A stretch of DNA of 64,000 nucleotides, from the NCBI RefSeq assembly GCF_039555335.1, contig NC_092628.1, positions 70,647,706 to 70,711,705 of the forward strand, in the 5' to 3' direction. Positions 27,901-37,206 of this stretch are shown here, one piece after another. Numbering within the stretch: the stretch's first letter is position 1; each line of letters begins with the position of its first letter. Under the pieces are notes generated by a model. The model made no database searches. It was not told the DNA's origin and was given only the letters and a program-made list of their open reading frames with translations. The translations under genes were made by a program, and so were the position numbers. The DNA comes from Amphiura filiformis. Its lineage: Eukaryota; Echinodermata; Ophiuroidea; Amphilepidida; Amphiuridae.

Positions 27901-30900
27901 CAAGCAAATATATCACACTGATGTATCACATGTGAATTTGAGATGATAATGAGTGATGAATCTTATTGATTCTTTCCATGTTAGGATCGCCAACAAGTCC
28001 TGCGGCAGGTGGTGCGATTGGAGGACAGATTCAAATCAGGGATTCCCCACTGCTATTACTACAGGTAAGTGTATTTGTGTGTGGGGGGTGTGGGGATGAG
28101 TTCACCCCTGTGCACATAGAATAAAAAGAATAAAACAATGTTTGTGTGGATGCTTACTTTGAATATGAAGAATTAGGCATGATTAACTGTTGCAATTGTT
28201 TAACAAAAGATCCTGTTTGATATTTCTTTCTTTAATATTATGCAAATTGTGTAGTAATTCAGCTTTTGCTTCAATATTTTATATAAACCTTGAATAATTA
28301 TATAATCTGTATTGTTTTTCACAGATTGAGTCATTGAAGCATGCCCTCTACAAGGTCAAGAGAGAAAACACCAGAATCAAATCGGAGGAAATGAGGGTAA
28401 ATTTCATTTTAGGCATAATACTTGAATATGTTTGACATGCTATATTTGAAGATACCCTGCAGTTACTTTTTTTTTAAATGGAAGATTTAGTAGATATTAA
28501 AATCAGCTTTATAAGGATATAATTCTTTGTTTTATTATAACTTCAATGTAGAAGATATGAAGAAGATTTTTTTAAAACATTTTTTTATTAAAAATGTACA
28601 AATCATTGTTGTCCCGGAACTAATCTTGCCAAAATTAATCTTACTTTTTTAAATCTCTCAGACTGAGACATTGAGTATCATGCCGTTATGAGCATAACTT
28701 GTGAGAAGTGATCATAAGAAGTGATCATTTGCTCAAATGTAGTAGTTTTACATTGACATTCTTTGAAATGAAAAGATGGCATATTCATGCACTGTAAATT
28801 AAATGGGTGTAAACATTTTATAATACTTAACAGAAATGTATTCAAGTATTGCTCACTTTCAGGTATTCAATTAAGTATATTGGGTCCTTTATGACCAAAT
28901 TGAATCGGATGGATAAGCATTTAGGGTGGCATTACATGTTTGCCTTAAATGATAAAATTATGCAAAAAAAAATCATTTAAAATGTTAAGAAAAAAATCTT
29001 TTAACAGTTGTGACCAATATTGTTACTATTACAGCGCACTATGGCAAGCATGAAGCCTCTCATCATCCCCAAGAAACCAGTAGGCTTAGCAAGCCCAACA
29101 GGATTCCTCTCTCTAGAAAGTCAAATTAAATCTATAGCAGATATCAGTAACCAACAGGATGCCCCACCTGGTGCACCCCCTGCAGATGCTACTCCACCAG
29201 TAGATGCTACTCCTGGAGCACCACCAGTGGTGGCAGCAAGTGCAGGTGGTGATGCTGTGAAGGCAGAAGACAAGGAGAAGGAAGTCACTATCTTGGCTAG
29301 GAATACCAGGAGGCTTCTTACGGTAAGCTACCAAGAATAATAAGAAATTCAGTGAAATCTTGTGTTGTACAGTGTTTCGGGGTATGTGCCGGGGTGTGTG
29401 TGCGCATGCATGCACATATCACTCTACATCTAAGGACTAAGGTGAAGATGAAAACACATTTCTTAGATTGACACCTGCTCTCTGAGGACTTCACATGGAT
29501 CTTTGATATGTCCTGTTAGACACAAATACAGTTACAGTGTTTTGTGTTATAGTCATGAACTACTAGCCTATTCCTACTTGTATGAGGACTGCATGCTTGG
29601 CACTCTCATTCTTACCAAGGATATTGTTGACAACAAATAACATTTCTTCTGAAGGTATATGTTTCGTCAAGTTCAGAGTCCTCAAAAAGGCTGTGATATA
29701 TGTTCATGTGTGTGGGTGTTTCTGTGTGAATCACCAAAAACTGTCAAATCACTTGGAATTTCCTGCCATAGCAAAAATAAATTTGGTTACAAACATGTAC
29801 TTTTCTTTTCTTTTCAGGATCTTTATCATATGAGCGCTAAAACACAAGTGGTAGATATAACGCATCGTAAGCCAGGTGTAGTACCAGCTGTAGATAAGGC
29901 TACACCTAGACATCAGCTAGTAGAGAAAACAGCTCAACTTTATGATGCCAGCAACAACCTACTCAAGGTAAATTATAACAGCAGGTTGGATTTTAGGCCA
30001 TACTTTTATTGTTCCCTGAAGGTGTTCATTCATTCATATTATTTTAGCAATGTAGCTTGTATAAGAGTATACTGTGTTAGCTTGTAAGTGTTTAAATGTG
30101 ATGCGATTGATTCAGCGATTCATATTTGAAGTTATTGAACCTCATTTGTTGATCTTATAAAGTCCTACTTCATACTGAGCAATATGTGAGAGCATCAAGT
30201 GCAAAAGATTTTGACAGTGATTGTAACCACCTGTACTTTGAGCTTCTTCTACTATGATACCAAATATCAAGTTCTCAAGGATTTTTCAAGGATTTGTTTG
30301 CTGTGTTTTGTTTTTCGAAATTTGATGTAAGCCCAAGTCTGAATTCCCTAGAATCTGTGTTGTAAAAGTCATGATACTTATGTGGAAGTTGAGAATAAAT
30401 CAAAAACACTTACACAGGATCAAAGTCATTGTTATTATTATGTTTCATAAGTTGCATGGTTTTCTCAGTCAAGTTTGGTTCATTAGATTTTAACAAATGC
30501 ATTTATTCAAGTTTTTGCAAGTAATAAGAAATAAGTTAATCCAGACTTCCTCAAATACTGTTTTTCTTTCAGATTCAAAGTGATATTCAGAGATTACTGG
30601 CAAGTAAACAACCAGGGGCCAAAGCTAAGAGTGATTTCTCTGCATTCCCATCGACTCAGTTCTCTAAGGTAAGTCTCATTCATGATGTGTTAATTTGACA
30701 AATTACTGTTCCTACAACTGTAAATAAAGTAATGTTTAAAAGAAGCCGCAGCTAAAAACTCTTTTTGGTTCCAAATTGCGCAAGTGGGCTCATCCTAGTA
30801 AATGATCCAAATGGAAAACCAGAAGAAGTAAGTGATTTAAGATTCAAAGTATAATTATGGCAAAATTGGCAATCTTGTGATAGAAATAGCCAAACGAAAA

Positions 30901-31306
30901 GAACAAATTTCACAACATACCAAGATTAATTCAAATTTAGATTGTGCATGCACCGCAAGAGAAGTCTCTCTTTCATGGGCAACATGCAGTTTGGGCCGAG
31001 TATGTATTATTAAGTTTCGTTTGAGCAACTTGAATTCTTGTTGATCAACTCTTCTGTGGCCTTCAGGCAGGAGGATGCATTGAACAGTGTGTAATTTATA
31101 ATGCAAACTTTAGCTTCATAGTACTGACATGAATGATATGATTTTATTTTTTACTTCATTTCTTCCAGGCACATAAAGAGAAGACGGGCGCCCCCTGTGT
31201 TGGTCGAATCAGCATTCCTGTTACTGGTAAACAGCAAGCACACACCTACCGAATCAATCTACAGCATAACCAGCTCAGCCGTGTACATGATAAACTATTA
31301 AGTTGA
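758..31306 (+). CDS. DCTN1: Dynactin subunit 1 (p150-Glued), C-terminal half, 17 exons, 5'-partial
   Basis: Dynactin subunit 1 is the large shoulder and arm subunit of dynactin, the cofactor that couples cytoplasmic dynein to cargo and microtubules. Exons: 758-943, 1158-1241, 1534-1614, 2073-2175, 4240-4275, 21136-21235, 21858-21948, 22897-22911, 25665-25793, 26196-26338, 26910-27079, 27985-28064, 28325-28396, 29035-29322, 29818-29967, 30573-30668, 31169-31306. All junctions are AG/GT with compatible phases, and the sum is 1962 nt (653 codons plus TGA). Visible residues 1-230 match the intermediate (dynein-associated protein) region. About 233-365 is the charged coiled coil 2, with motifs such as SEICDAEGLG and EKAELKQRL. 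A DSPLLL motif follows, then a Pro/Ala-rich linker at about 478-505. The end (VVDITHRKP, then the last 46 codons) matches the C-terminus of p150. The CAP-Gly domain and coiled coil 1 must lie upstream of the window. Identification rests on recalled family sequence, not a search. Confidence 0.93.
1158..1241 (+). CDS. DCTN1: DCTN1 exon B
   Basis: 28 codons, phase 0/0, starting ALQETSDFS and ending QFARM. The acceptor is TTTGCAG and the donor ATG|GTATGT. Confidence 0.88.
1534..1614 (+). CDS. DCTN1: DCTN1 exon C
   Basis: 27 codons, phase 0/0, beginning IRRRLPSKK. The basic RRRLP motif is also found in vertebrate p150 at this place. The donor is GAT|GTGAGT. Confidence 0.9.
2073..2175 (+). CDS. 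DCTN1: DCTN1 exon D
   Basis: 103 nt, phase 0 in and 1 out, VQSSLGECSNHLR through KAAGSLA. The donor is CGG|GTAAG. It is followed by a short poly-A tract in the intron. Confidence 0.88.
2966..3172. mobile_element. MITE-like inverted repeat with CGCCATCTTG arms
   Basis: The left side contains GTCAATAGAG, then GCACCGCCATCTTGTGGGTA. The right side contains TACCCGCAAGATGGTGG, then CCTCTATTGAAC. The two halves are reverse complements over two blocks, giving a palindromic element of about 205 bp. No clean target duplication was identified. Confidence 0.65.
4240..4275 (+). CDS. DCTN1: DCTN1 exon E, 36-nt phase-symmetric small exon
   Basis: 36 nt, phase 1 in and 1 out, encoding a charged linker (TARKPKTDDDK). 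Acceptor CATTTACAG, donor AAAG|GTTTGT. Because 36 is a multiple of three and both phases are equal, skipping it keeps the frame. Vertebrate p150, as I recall it, has no such insert here, so it may be a cassette exon. Confidence 0.7.
5666..5990. mobile_element. MITE with roughly 60-bp inverted terminal arms
   Basis: The left arm has GTAGTTAATCGGATTAACTA, then CCATAGCAATGGATGAATAC. The right arm carries the reverse complement (GTATTCATCTATTGCTATGG, then TAGTTAATCC). The ends share an ATATACRC start. The middle has a further weaker inverted repeat. No coding capacity. Confidence 0.75.
6936..7036 (+). repeat. 34-bp tandem repeat, three copies
   Basis: The unit AAAGTGCAAATCTTGCACCA plus CACAATTTTAATGC is repeated three times almost exactly; the third copy is truncated into CACATTTTC. 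Each unit contains GTGCAAATCTTGCAC, itself an imperfect palindrome. Confidence 0.9.
7395..7880 (+). repeat. Tandem repeat of about 180-235 bp, two and a half copies
   Basis: The phrase TTCGGATGATGCATGCACAT recurs near 7406, 7640 and 7823. In between, CTTGACTTTCAGATGGTTCA recurs near 7490 and 7722. The copies differ by indels. The sequence just upstream (7156-7270) has a run of TACGATTTT motifs. Confidence 0.75.
8044..8160. mobile_element. Short repeat bounded by GGCGGCACCAG / CTGGTGCTGCC, copy 1
   Basis: The ends are inverted: GGCGGCACCAG on the left and CTGGTGCTGCCACTG on the right. The interior (AAAGTGGAAATGTCCGTAAT) matches a second copy at 53103-53276, where AAAGTGGACATTTTCGTAAT is seen. 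Confidence 0.7.
10080..10340 (+). repeat. Tandem repeat of about 60 bp, four copies, GT-rich
   Basis: Each unit has AATGTCCTCGTTTGGTAGCA, then GTAACATGTAGGTGTA and a GTGTGTGGGGTGAGG tail. Four copies with small changes are visible. A G/T-rich stretch also sits at 9355-9425. Confidence 0.85.
10925..11155. repeat. Inverted and direct repeats of a TGTGGAAGAT / AAATTCATAC module
   Basis: The motif CTCCTGTGGAAGAT occurs near 10958 and 11107, with related CAGTGGAAGATTC and ATCTTCCACTGGGG between and after. The ends (GGGCTATTCCATTT and CTGGGGTAGTCCATT) are roughly inverted. It looks like a small non-autonomous element or a nested pair. Confidence 0.55.
19047..19292. mobile_element. Near-perfect hairpin element, arms about 120 bp
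   Basis: The left arm (19047-19168) and right arm (19171-19292) are reverse complements with only a few differences and almost no loop: the centre reads CTCATTTAATGAG. Blocks such as GTTACAGTGTAAAATGGGCA are matched exactly on the other side. This is a fold-back MITE; a transcript across it would form a long RNA hairpin. Confidence 0.9.
19759..20011. mobile_element. MITE, CTATAGTGGAAATTTCAATT family, copy 1
   Basis: A 30-bp terminal inverted repeat beginning CTATAGTGGAAATTTCAATT is exact at both ends. The interior has AGCTGTATTTGATCCAACC and TATGTCAGGCTGTGTTCATT, shared with the copy at 27280-27463. A TA target site is possible because both ends sit in CTATAG. Confidence 0.88.
21136..21235 (+). 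CDS. DCTN1: DCTN1 exon F
   Basis: 100 nt, phase 1 in and 2 out: EGVPLKKLEQVADRASDLAF and following residues. Acceptor TTAATATTCAG, donor CAG|GTAAAA. It follows the 16.9-kb intron. Confidence 0.9.
21858..21948 (+). CDS. DCTN1: DCTN1 exon G
   Basis: 91 nt, phase 2 in and 0 out: ESLVKAMVIMSKISTSVQEG then EYDSNVPAEK. The VQEGEYD stretch is a p150 signature just before coiled coil 2. Donor AAG|GTTAGT. Confidence 0.92.
22897..22911 (+). CDS. DCTN1: DCTN1 candidate microexon H (15 nt)
   Basis: 15 nt encoding DYEDV, phase 0/0. A strong pyrimidine tract (TTTCCTTGTTCATTAG) precedes it and GTAAGAG follows. Either inclusion or skipping keeps the frame between exons G and I, so it is best read as an optional microexon. 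Support is splice signals and frame only. Confidence 0.5.
23998..24130. mobile_element. Small inverted-repeat element, CAATTGAATGAACA family, diverged
   Basis: CAATTGAATGAACAT on the left is mirrored by ATGTTCATTCAATTG on the right. The terminal core matches the elements at 19759-20011 and 27280-27463, but the interior is different. Confidence 0.65.
25450..25575. mobile_element. MITE, TTGGTTCRCCTCAAGTTC family, copy 1
   Basis: The left end TTGGTCCGCTTCAAGTTCGG is mirrored by the right end, whose reverse complement is TTGGTTCACCTCAAGTTCTG. The second copy is at 33996-34174. It lies just upstream of DCTN1 exon I. Confidence 0.8.
25665..25793 (+). CDS. DCTN1: DCTN1 exon I (start of coiled coil 2)
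   Basis: 43 codons, phase 0/0, containing SEICDAEGLGHRLENKDSEL, which matches the conserved start of p150 coiled coil 2. Acceptor TTTCATTGTAG, donor AAG|GTAGGT. Confidence 0.95.
26196..26338 (+). CDS. DCTN1: DCTN1 exon J (coiled coil 2)
   Basis: 143 nt, phase 0 in and 2 out, a Lys/Glu-rich heptad region: VRLGLVEKKLENASRDAEEK and following residues. Acceptor TATATATCACAG, donor AAAA|GTAAGG. Confidence 0.93.
26910..27079 (+). CDS. DCTN1: DCTN1 exon K (end of coiled coil 2)
   Basis: 170 nt, phase 2 in and 1 out: EFDDTLDHMQGDIDALEREK, then AELKQRL. Acceptor CAATTTCAG, donor TTAG|GTAGGA. Translation of the open frame beyond 27079 is intron read-through. Confidence 0.93.
27280..27463. mobile_element. 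MITE, CTATAGTGGAAATTTCAATT family, copy 2
   Basis: TCATTGAATGAACACAGC on the left is mirrored by GCTGTATTCATTCAATTGGA on the right. The interior CAGCTGTACTTGATCCAACC is shared with 19759-20011. The ends are more decayed than in copy 1, so it is probably older. Confidence 0.82.
27985..28064 (+). CDS. DCTN1: DCTN1 exon L
   Basis: 80 nt, phase 1 in and 0 out, a Gly/Pro/Ala spacer followed by the conserved DSPLLLLQ motif. Donor CAG|GTAAGT. Confidence 0.88.
28325..28396 (+). CDS. DCTN1: DCTN1 exon M
   Basis: 24 codons, phase 0/0, IESLKHALYKVKRENTRIK then SEEMR, a short helical segment. Acceptor TTTTTCACAG, donor AGG|GTAAAT. Confidence 0.88.
29035..29322 (+). CDS. DCTN1: DCTN1 exon N (Pro/Ala-rich linker)
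   Basis: 96 codons, phase 0/0. The exon begins RTMASMKPLIIPKK, has a low-complexity segment with repeated DATP and GAPP motifs, and ends in a helix containing LARNTRRLLT. Donor ACG|GTAAGC. The linker is longer than the corresponding piece of vertebrate p150 as I remember it. Confidence 0.88.
29818..29967 (+). CDS. DCTN1: DCTN1 exon O
   Basis: 50 codons, phase 0/0, containing KTQVVDITHRKPG, the equivalent of the VVDIT motif near the p150 C-terminus. Acceptor CTTTTCTTTTCAG, donor AAG|GTAAAT. Confidence 0.92.
30573..30668 (+). CDS. DCTN1: DCTN1 exon P
   Basis: 32 codons, phase 0/0, ending DFSAFPSTQFSK, which corresponds to the FATFPSS region of vertebrate p150. Acceptor TTTTTCTTTCAG, donor AAG|GTAAGT. 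Confidence 0.92.
31169..31306 (+). CDS. DCTN1: DCTN1 terminal exon
   Basis: 45 codons plus TGA at 31304-31306. It encodes the C-terminal beta-rich piece (VGRISIPVTG, then HRVHDKLLS-type end). Acceptor TTCTTCCAG. Confidence 0.92.
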   Translation, partial: AHKEKTGAPCVGRISIPVTGKQQAHTYRINLQHNQLSRVHDKLLS

Positions 31307-31775
31307 TTTGCACTAATATATTAAGTATAAAAAGAAGAGGGATTATCACCTGTTAATGAGGGAACATATTTCCGCAATTGCTGCCACTCCAAGGCCCAAC
31401 ATAATGCCAATCTTCCCAATTTGAATAATACCTATTAGGATGCTAGCTGTGCAAAGTATGAGCATTCTCTAACAGAAAGGGCATCCATATTCAGTGATTG
31501 TGAAGTTATGGGTTAGAATTTGGTATATCTAGTTGTGAGAGATGACTTGTTAAAATTTCTTCATTTATCAATTAATATTGATGTTCAACATGTTAAATAT
31601 AGTGTATTGGTATTATCAATTGATTTACCAAACAGGACAACAATGTTACATTTATTTCAGCTCCCACAGTTTGGTGGTGTTCTTGAAGTTACAGTCTCAA
31701 AGATTAGTAAGCACTCCTTGGATTTTTGTAAGCTTATTGCCTTCTAGTAATAAAGCATATTAAAACATATATGTG
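31307..31775 (+). terminator. DCTN1: DCTN1 3' UTR with candidate polyadenylation signal
   Basis: Sequence after the TGA is non-coding. A canonical AATAAA lies at 31749-31754, about 440 nt past the stop, which suits an mRNA 3' end near 31770. The cleavage site is inferred; longer forms using the AATAAA at 34394-34399 cannot be excluded. Confidence 0.5.
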
Positions 31776-32018
31776 ATGCAATCAAGCAAAATCTGTCCGA
31801 ACTCGGAAATATTAAATTTTCAGTTTCTTATAGGATAGTTAAAAGCATTTACAAATCTGGATTTTGCAGAAAACCCCATTGAAATTGAACAACCAGTTCC
31901 AAAGATATGAGCAATTGAAGAATTCCCAAAACAAAAGGAAGTATTTCCTTTGTATGGCTATATCTCAAAATCAATATTTCCGAGTTTTGACTGATTTTGC
32001 TTGATCGCATCACATATT
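31767..32018. mobile_element. MITE with AT-ATGTGATGC-RATCAAGCAAAAT ends
   Basis: The left end ATATGTGATGCAATCAAGC is followed by AACTCGGAAATATT. It is mirrored on the right (AATATTTCCGAGTTTTGAC, then TTGCTTGATCGCATCACATA). It abuts the candidate DCTN1 poly(A) signal. Confidence 0.82.
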
Positions 32019-33097
32019 TAGAACATTGAAGGGGCATGTTGTGTTGTAATGTGATACATAACCCTTCCTAACTATTACTCTTAGTACCAACAGTGATAAT
32101 CCCTTACTCTCGTTAATTTGTCTGTAATCTGCCCTATTCAAATTACTTAAGCTAATAATTAAACCAATATCTAAGCCTGTAGTTAGGATTAAATGTTTAA
32201 TATCAAAAATATCTTATACACTGCACCCCTACCATGCTTGAATGGCAGTAAAGGTTTGGTAACATCCATATGCTATGCTATTGGCTTAACTCACAAAAAA
32301 TTACTACTGATTTGTTAAATCTTGAGAAAATTGAGAAGTCCTGTTGTGAATCTAAAGCAGTTTCATGTTTAGAAAATAATAAGTAGGGATCATATTCGCC
32401 TGCGAAGTGTTATGTGTAATCCGATTATCACCATGTCAACTGGATCACGCTTTTGTGTTCTACACCATGATCGAAATGATCGCAACACAAAGTATTTGGC
32501 ATGTACTATCAATTCCAAAAGGTGTGTGATCCAGTTACCATTGAGTTACGTAACCACTTTGGTGGCGAATTGGCATACACTGAACAGTTTTTAGAAACTA
32601 TTTGAACTTTAAAAATTAATCTTCAGAGATTGACAGTTAAAATATTCAATACAATTTCACATGTTAGTGCTACAAACAGGTTTGAAATAAGGAAAGAGTT
32701 TCATTGATTTCTGAAATACAGTTGTGGTTTGTATTTTCTGCATCAGACAGTAACTTTGGGTTAGAAAACACATGTATTATATAGTGAAGTTGAAATGTGC
32801 AATCCTATAAACATGGTAGTAGTAAAATTTGTGGCAAAATATTGGACTTCATTATTATGGTGAACCAGTAGTTGACAAGGTTGCTCAGCATTCTTGTCTT
32901 TTTTTTTCTTTTTTTTTTATTTTTGAAAGGAAAAAAAATTGAAGTTTATTCTCACATGGTTAATGGGAAAATAAGCACTAAAAAGTTCTTCCTGTATGCC
33001 TTTTTGTTACAATTAATGGTTAACATGTAAAATAGAAAACTCAGCTATTAGGGAGGGATATCATTTGTAATCTTAATCACATAGCTGTTCAAAACCA
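32019..33097. other. Intergenic sequence downstream of DCTN1
   Basis: No gene is visible. A weak inverted pair (ACTGGATCACGCTTTTG near 32438 and CAAAAGGTGTGTGATCCAGT near 32517) may be a decayed element. A poly-T/poly-A stretch lies near 32900-32940. Confidence 0.5.
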
Positions 33098-33323
33098 ATC
33101 TGGTCCATGGGGGCCAAAGGCGGCAAAGTTAAAATTGAGATAAAGGCAAAAAAAACCACTAAAATACATAAGAAAATACACATCACTAAACCTCATAACT
33201 TTAGAACCAAGTATGTTAGACCTTTGGTGTTTTCAGTATATGATAGCCTAAAGTTACAACAAGGTAATAATTAAAGTAACTCAATTTTCAAAATTGCCTC
33301 CTTTGGGCCCCCATGGAGCAGAT
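33098..33323. mobile_element. MITE with CCATGGGGGCC-containing inverted ends
   Basis: Left ATCTGGTCCATGGGGGCC plus AAAGGCGGCAA is matched on the right by TTGCCTCCTTTGGGCCCCCA plus TGGAGCAGAT. Terminal inverted repeats are about 40 bp and the total is about 226 bp. Confidence 0.8.
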
Positions 33324-33995
33324 CATGTCACAATTAGACGAAGTTTGAAGACAGGTTTATTGTAGTTGATGATCATTTCCTGGTATTCAGAAGTGTAATG
33401 GATAAGTTGATGCACAAATTCCTTAAAAGACATAAATACTTGGTGGCTGCTTGTGGACACTGTGATGTGACAGAGCAATATGAGTTGATATCAAAAACAA
33501 AAAACAAATTGTTCAAATCAGACGGATATTGTAGAAAGTATTATTGAAGGATTTATATAAATGGTTTTTACCAGTAAGCACTGTCAATGCTTGTCAAAGT
33601 GGGGATGTCTCGACACTGTTGCTATCAGCAGATTGTATGAGCATGATGTGCTGTTTGTGCAGGAACTTTCTCTTATGCTCTTATGCTGGTAAAAGGAATC
33701 ATTGTAGAGCAAGATTCCTAGGTTGCCCTGTCACATCACATTTAGGCCTACATAATAGTCAAAGCATGTAAGACATTATCTCTTGTTAATGGTGTCATAT
33801 TGGCTGAGCCCAAGAACATCAATATTCTGCCAGAAAATCATGTGACATTTTACATCGATACTATACAAATAGTATGTTTGTCTTATTATTGTTCATTTTC
33901 ACCCAAGTAGCCTTACTTTTTGTTAAAGTAACCATGTATTACGATCTTGATCAAAGTTCTTTGGCACTTAGCTAGTGTAATGTATGTCCATACTT

Positions 33996-34174
33996 TGGTT
34001 CGCCTCCAGTTCAGTAGTGACATACGTGTGTAATTTGCTGGTCGATGTATCAAATCGCACATGTTACTCATGCAGAGCGTATATACACACATACAACGTA
34101 GTTTGTCAGCATGCTTGCGGTGTAACTGTGAAATGCATTGATGTCACTACCGAAATTGAGGTGAACCAAAGCAT
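33996..34174. mobile_element. MITE, TTGGTTCRCCTCAAGTTC family, copy 2
   Basis: The left end TTGGTTCGCCTCCAGTTCAG, then TAGTGACAT, is mirrored on the right (ATGTCACTACCGAAATTGAG, then GTGAACCAA). It is the same family as 25450-25575, with a longer interior. Confidence 0.82.
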
Positions 34175-34465
34175 TATACAGAAATTTGATCAAATAGGGC
34201 ATCATGCATGTGCGTGTCAAGTGCAAAAGGACCTTGCCAAGAACAGGCCAAGTATGGCACAAAGTGACATTACAGCAAAAGCAAATAGTACATGTAGTAA
34301 ACTCAAGTGATAATGGCTGTAGGTATTTATTTATAGAAATATTTATATATCATAATTATCTATTTCAAATGTAATTCTGCATGCTTGTGGGAAAATAAAT
34401 CATTGAAAAATGATAAATGGTTCGTTTGTCTTGTTGTTTTTAGTTCTAAAATTCCAATGCTATAA

Positions 34466-34836
34466 TTAAAGCCATAATGAACGATCTTATAATATGAAAT
34501 TGGTTAATTTTTTTTCAAACCTGATTTTTTGCATATTTGTAATGTTTACATGTCCCAACTTGCACCTAAATGGAATCGCCAAATTTGTTGTCATTTTAGG
34601 TCAACAGAGCAAAGTTCGACATATTATCATAATTTAAAAATTATGATATGTCCTCCCATAGAACTGCGTGTTAAATGGCCAAAATAACCAGTGGGGTTTC
34701 TTTCACTTTACCTTGTTATTTCAACCTAAAATGGACAGCAACCCTTCTCGTCAGTTATTACTAATTATTATTTCAACATTTTGAATAAAGAATAACAAAA
34801 TCAAAATTTGACAGAAATCGTACATTAAGGCTTTAA
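34466..34836. mobile_element. MITE flanked by TTAA, TTAAAGCC ends
   Basis: The left end reads TTAAAGCCATAATGAACGAT and the right end is the reverse complement of TTAAAGCCTTAATGTACGAT. Both TTAA tetranucleotides (34466-34469, 34833-34836) fit a 4-bp TTAA target duplication as in piggyBac or Kolobok elements. The interior holds a second palindrome at about 34617-34655. Confidence 0.83.
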
Positions 34837-34845
34837 AACAGAACT

Positions 34846-35160
34846 AAAAAGACTAGTTTGCGTCTGATGTCATCTGTCAAGTCTCGTGATGATTAGTTGC
34901 TAACATAGTAAAACAGGGCGCCTTATACATGTTATAGTTAATTTTGCACCTTCAAATATACAAACCATCTCAAAAGTTGGGTCTTTATAGTAGGAAACTT
35001 TCTTTTTCGAAAGTATCATGTCAATGATGCATTGAAAAATAGATTTTTGCCTCTTAAAATAGTTTTTTGCCATTTTTTGCAATTCCTTTTTTTTCCGATC
35101 GTCACCAGACGAATCAACCTTTTTGCACGCTATTAACCAATCAAGGGTCAATATCTATGA
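34846..35160 (-). mobile_element. Dispersed element, AGACTAGTTTGCGTCTGA family, truncated
   Basis: It begins AAAGACTAGTTTGCGTCTGA. Its interior (TTGCACCTTCAAATATACAA, then ACCATCTCAAAAGTTGGG, and TAGTAGGAAACTTTCTTT) is the reverse complement of the interior of 48466-48884. The right terminal repeat is not recognisable, so it looks truncated. Confidence 0.75.
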
Positions 35161-36130
35161 TGTATGTGACTTGCTACCACAAAATAAGAATAAAGTTGCA
35201 AGTTGGTAGTTTCAAGACATTCTGACTGCTGAGTTGATGTTCTTTGTTTGCCGCACACATGTGCAAACCAGCAGTATATCCTTAGTGAATGGCCCATTGT
35301 GCCCCATTCACAAAGGACATACATACTTAGTATTCAGGACATGTCAAAATTACCAACTTAGACTATTCGCTCATTTCATGGTATGGTAGCAGGCCACATA
35401 TGGTTATAAAATAGCATTTGTTTTCCTTTTACCAGCCATATTGTGGCTATGTCATTGATCAAAGACCCTCACTCCCTGAAGTGTAAGTGTGAAATGTTGA
35501 CAATTCCAACCTGCATGATTAACTTTTACCAATATTTTGACTAGTTTTTTGGGAACTTAATCAATTGACTTTTGGACCCTTCCCCCAACGAAATGACTTT
35601 CAATTTATAAGACATCATACTTTTGGTTTGTTCCCTAATACAAAGGGCAACATAAAGAATCCATGCTGAAGATCAGATGGAAAGATCATGTAATGTCATG
35701 ACAGCAGCTGCAAGGACAGTCCAGGGCAGTTGCAGAAGATTGAGAGAACCGACAACAGGATGTAGAAGAGCCTGGGCTTAATAATCTTAACTCCTTTGCG
35801 AATGTGTGCATCATAAGAAAAGTTATGCATATCAAGCCAGGTCACACCACACTCAGTCATGGTTTTCAATCTTCTCCATATACAAAGTAAACACCATATT
35901 CATACAACTTCAATAAATGACAAAAGTATCACAAGAAATTAATCAACAGTTAGTTTATTATGAACACAAACATTACAGACATTTTGCAACTGCATAAATA
36001 TCACAAATAAACTTTGGCAATGAATTTGATTGTCACTAAGACATGAGCTGAGTTTGAATGATTGGATTATAAATACAAATACAATACACCTGAGTCTATC
36101 TTAACAATTTTTCGAGTGTGGAATCAAGGT
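35161..36130. other. Intergenic sequence, no feature recognised
   Basis: I see no gene or clear repeat. Around 35650-35780 the text weakly resembles the tail of a LINE reverse-transcriptase ORF (RWKDHV-like, then a stop), too little to call. Confidence 0.45.
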
Positions 36131-37206
36131 ATGACGTTGTCACAGATTCCCCTGTAGTGCATCCCTGAGTTTGTAAATCAAAGAGATTAGATTGGGAGAG
36201 CTGATACTCTTCTCAAGTTTAGTTGTCACTCATGGAGGGGAGGAAGTAGTTTAACTCTGATTGTCACAGCACAGTTCAATCTTTTAGTACCTGTGTGCAT
36301 GCATTAAATGCAATTTAGGAGTTACGCATTGTGCCAACGTAAGTGCTACATGCAAAAGATACCAATTATTCATTTATGGTGAAGCAGCACGATTATTATG
36401 GTCCCCTTAAATAACAAACCAATGTGGTGCATTTCCCATAGCATTTACAAAGTCAGATTTCTTCAAGTCTAATACCTTTGGTGTAATTTACATACAAAAC
36501 AGGGTCCTGTATTTCTTGGCCTCAAGTTGGACTTTCAATGGCCGATGTATGTGAGGGGAGAAGCCAGCATGTACCATGGTTGTCAAGGCCATTCATATGG
36601 GACGGGGGTTACATGGTGATGCATACTAAGGATCGCACTCAATCGCAGGGTAGTCAACCCTTTCACGCTAGGCAGGATTTTTTTCAGCTTTCTAGCGTTC
36701 CACATAGCTATCCAGATCTTTTTGACTAAACTCTTGCATTTTCCCCAAAATTTCATCAAAACTTTCATGTTTTTTTCTTGACAGCTTTTTTAGACACAAA
36801 TCATGAACAAATCATTGCTTGGCTCATCCATGTAAGTTGACTACTCTGGGACGGTTGTATGGTATTTATATCTTACAAGTAGTACTGAGATATATATAAA
36901 ATAAACAAACAGATAAAACAGGTTAATCATACAAAAATAATAGAGAATAAATATAATTTGGTAGTTAATATACATCTTTCTACACTACTGTAGTTACATA
37001 TGACATCACTCGGTCTATCTACAGAATACTAATATTTCTATCAAATTTGACAAATAAAGCAATACCCATACAAATATATCAAAGACTTGGATAACACCTG
37101 TATATTGCATGAGAACAAAGCACAGGTTATTTGAATACAAAGTGTTCCGGCAGTGAACCAAACAGTTCATATTACATGTAGATCATCGATTGATTACCTC
37201 GCCTGT

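Larger units (their letters stand above)
27080..29034 (+). other. DCTN1: DCTN1 introns K to N
   Basis: Intron sequence around exons L and M. It contains the MITE at 27280-27463; the rest shows no recognisable feature. Confidence 0.6.

Noticed and set aside
29659..30087. 142-codon ORF taken as a whole
   Set aside because: Only 29818-29967 is exon; both sides are intron read-through, as shown by the CTTTTCAG acceptor and GTAAAT donor.
35640..35790. Possible LINE reverse-transcriptase tail
   Set aside because: Only a short RWKDHV-like match followed by stops; too little to call.
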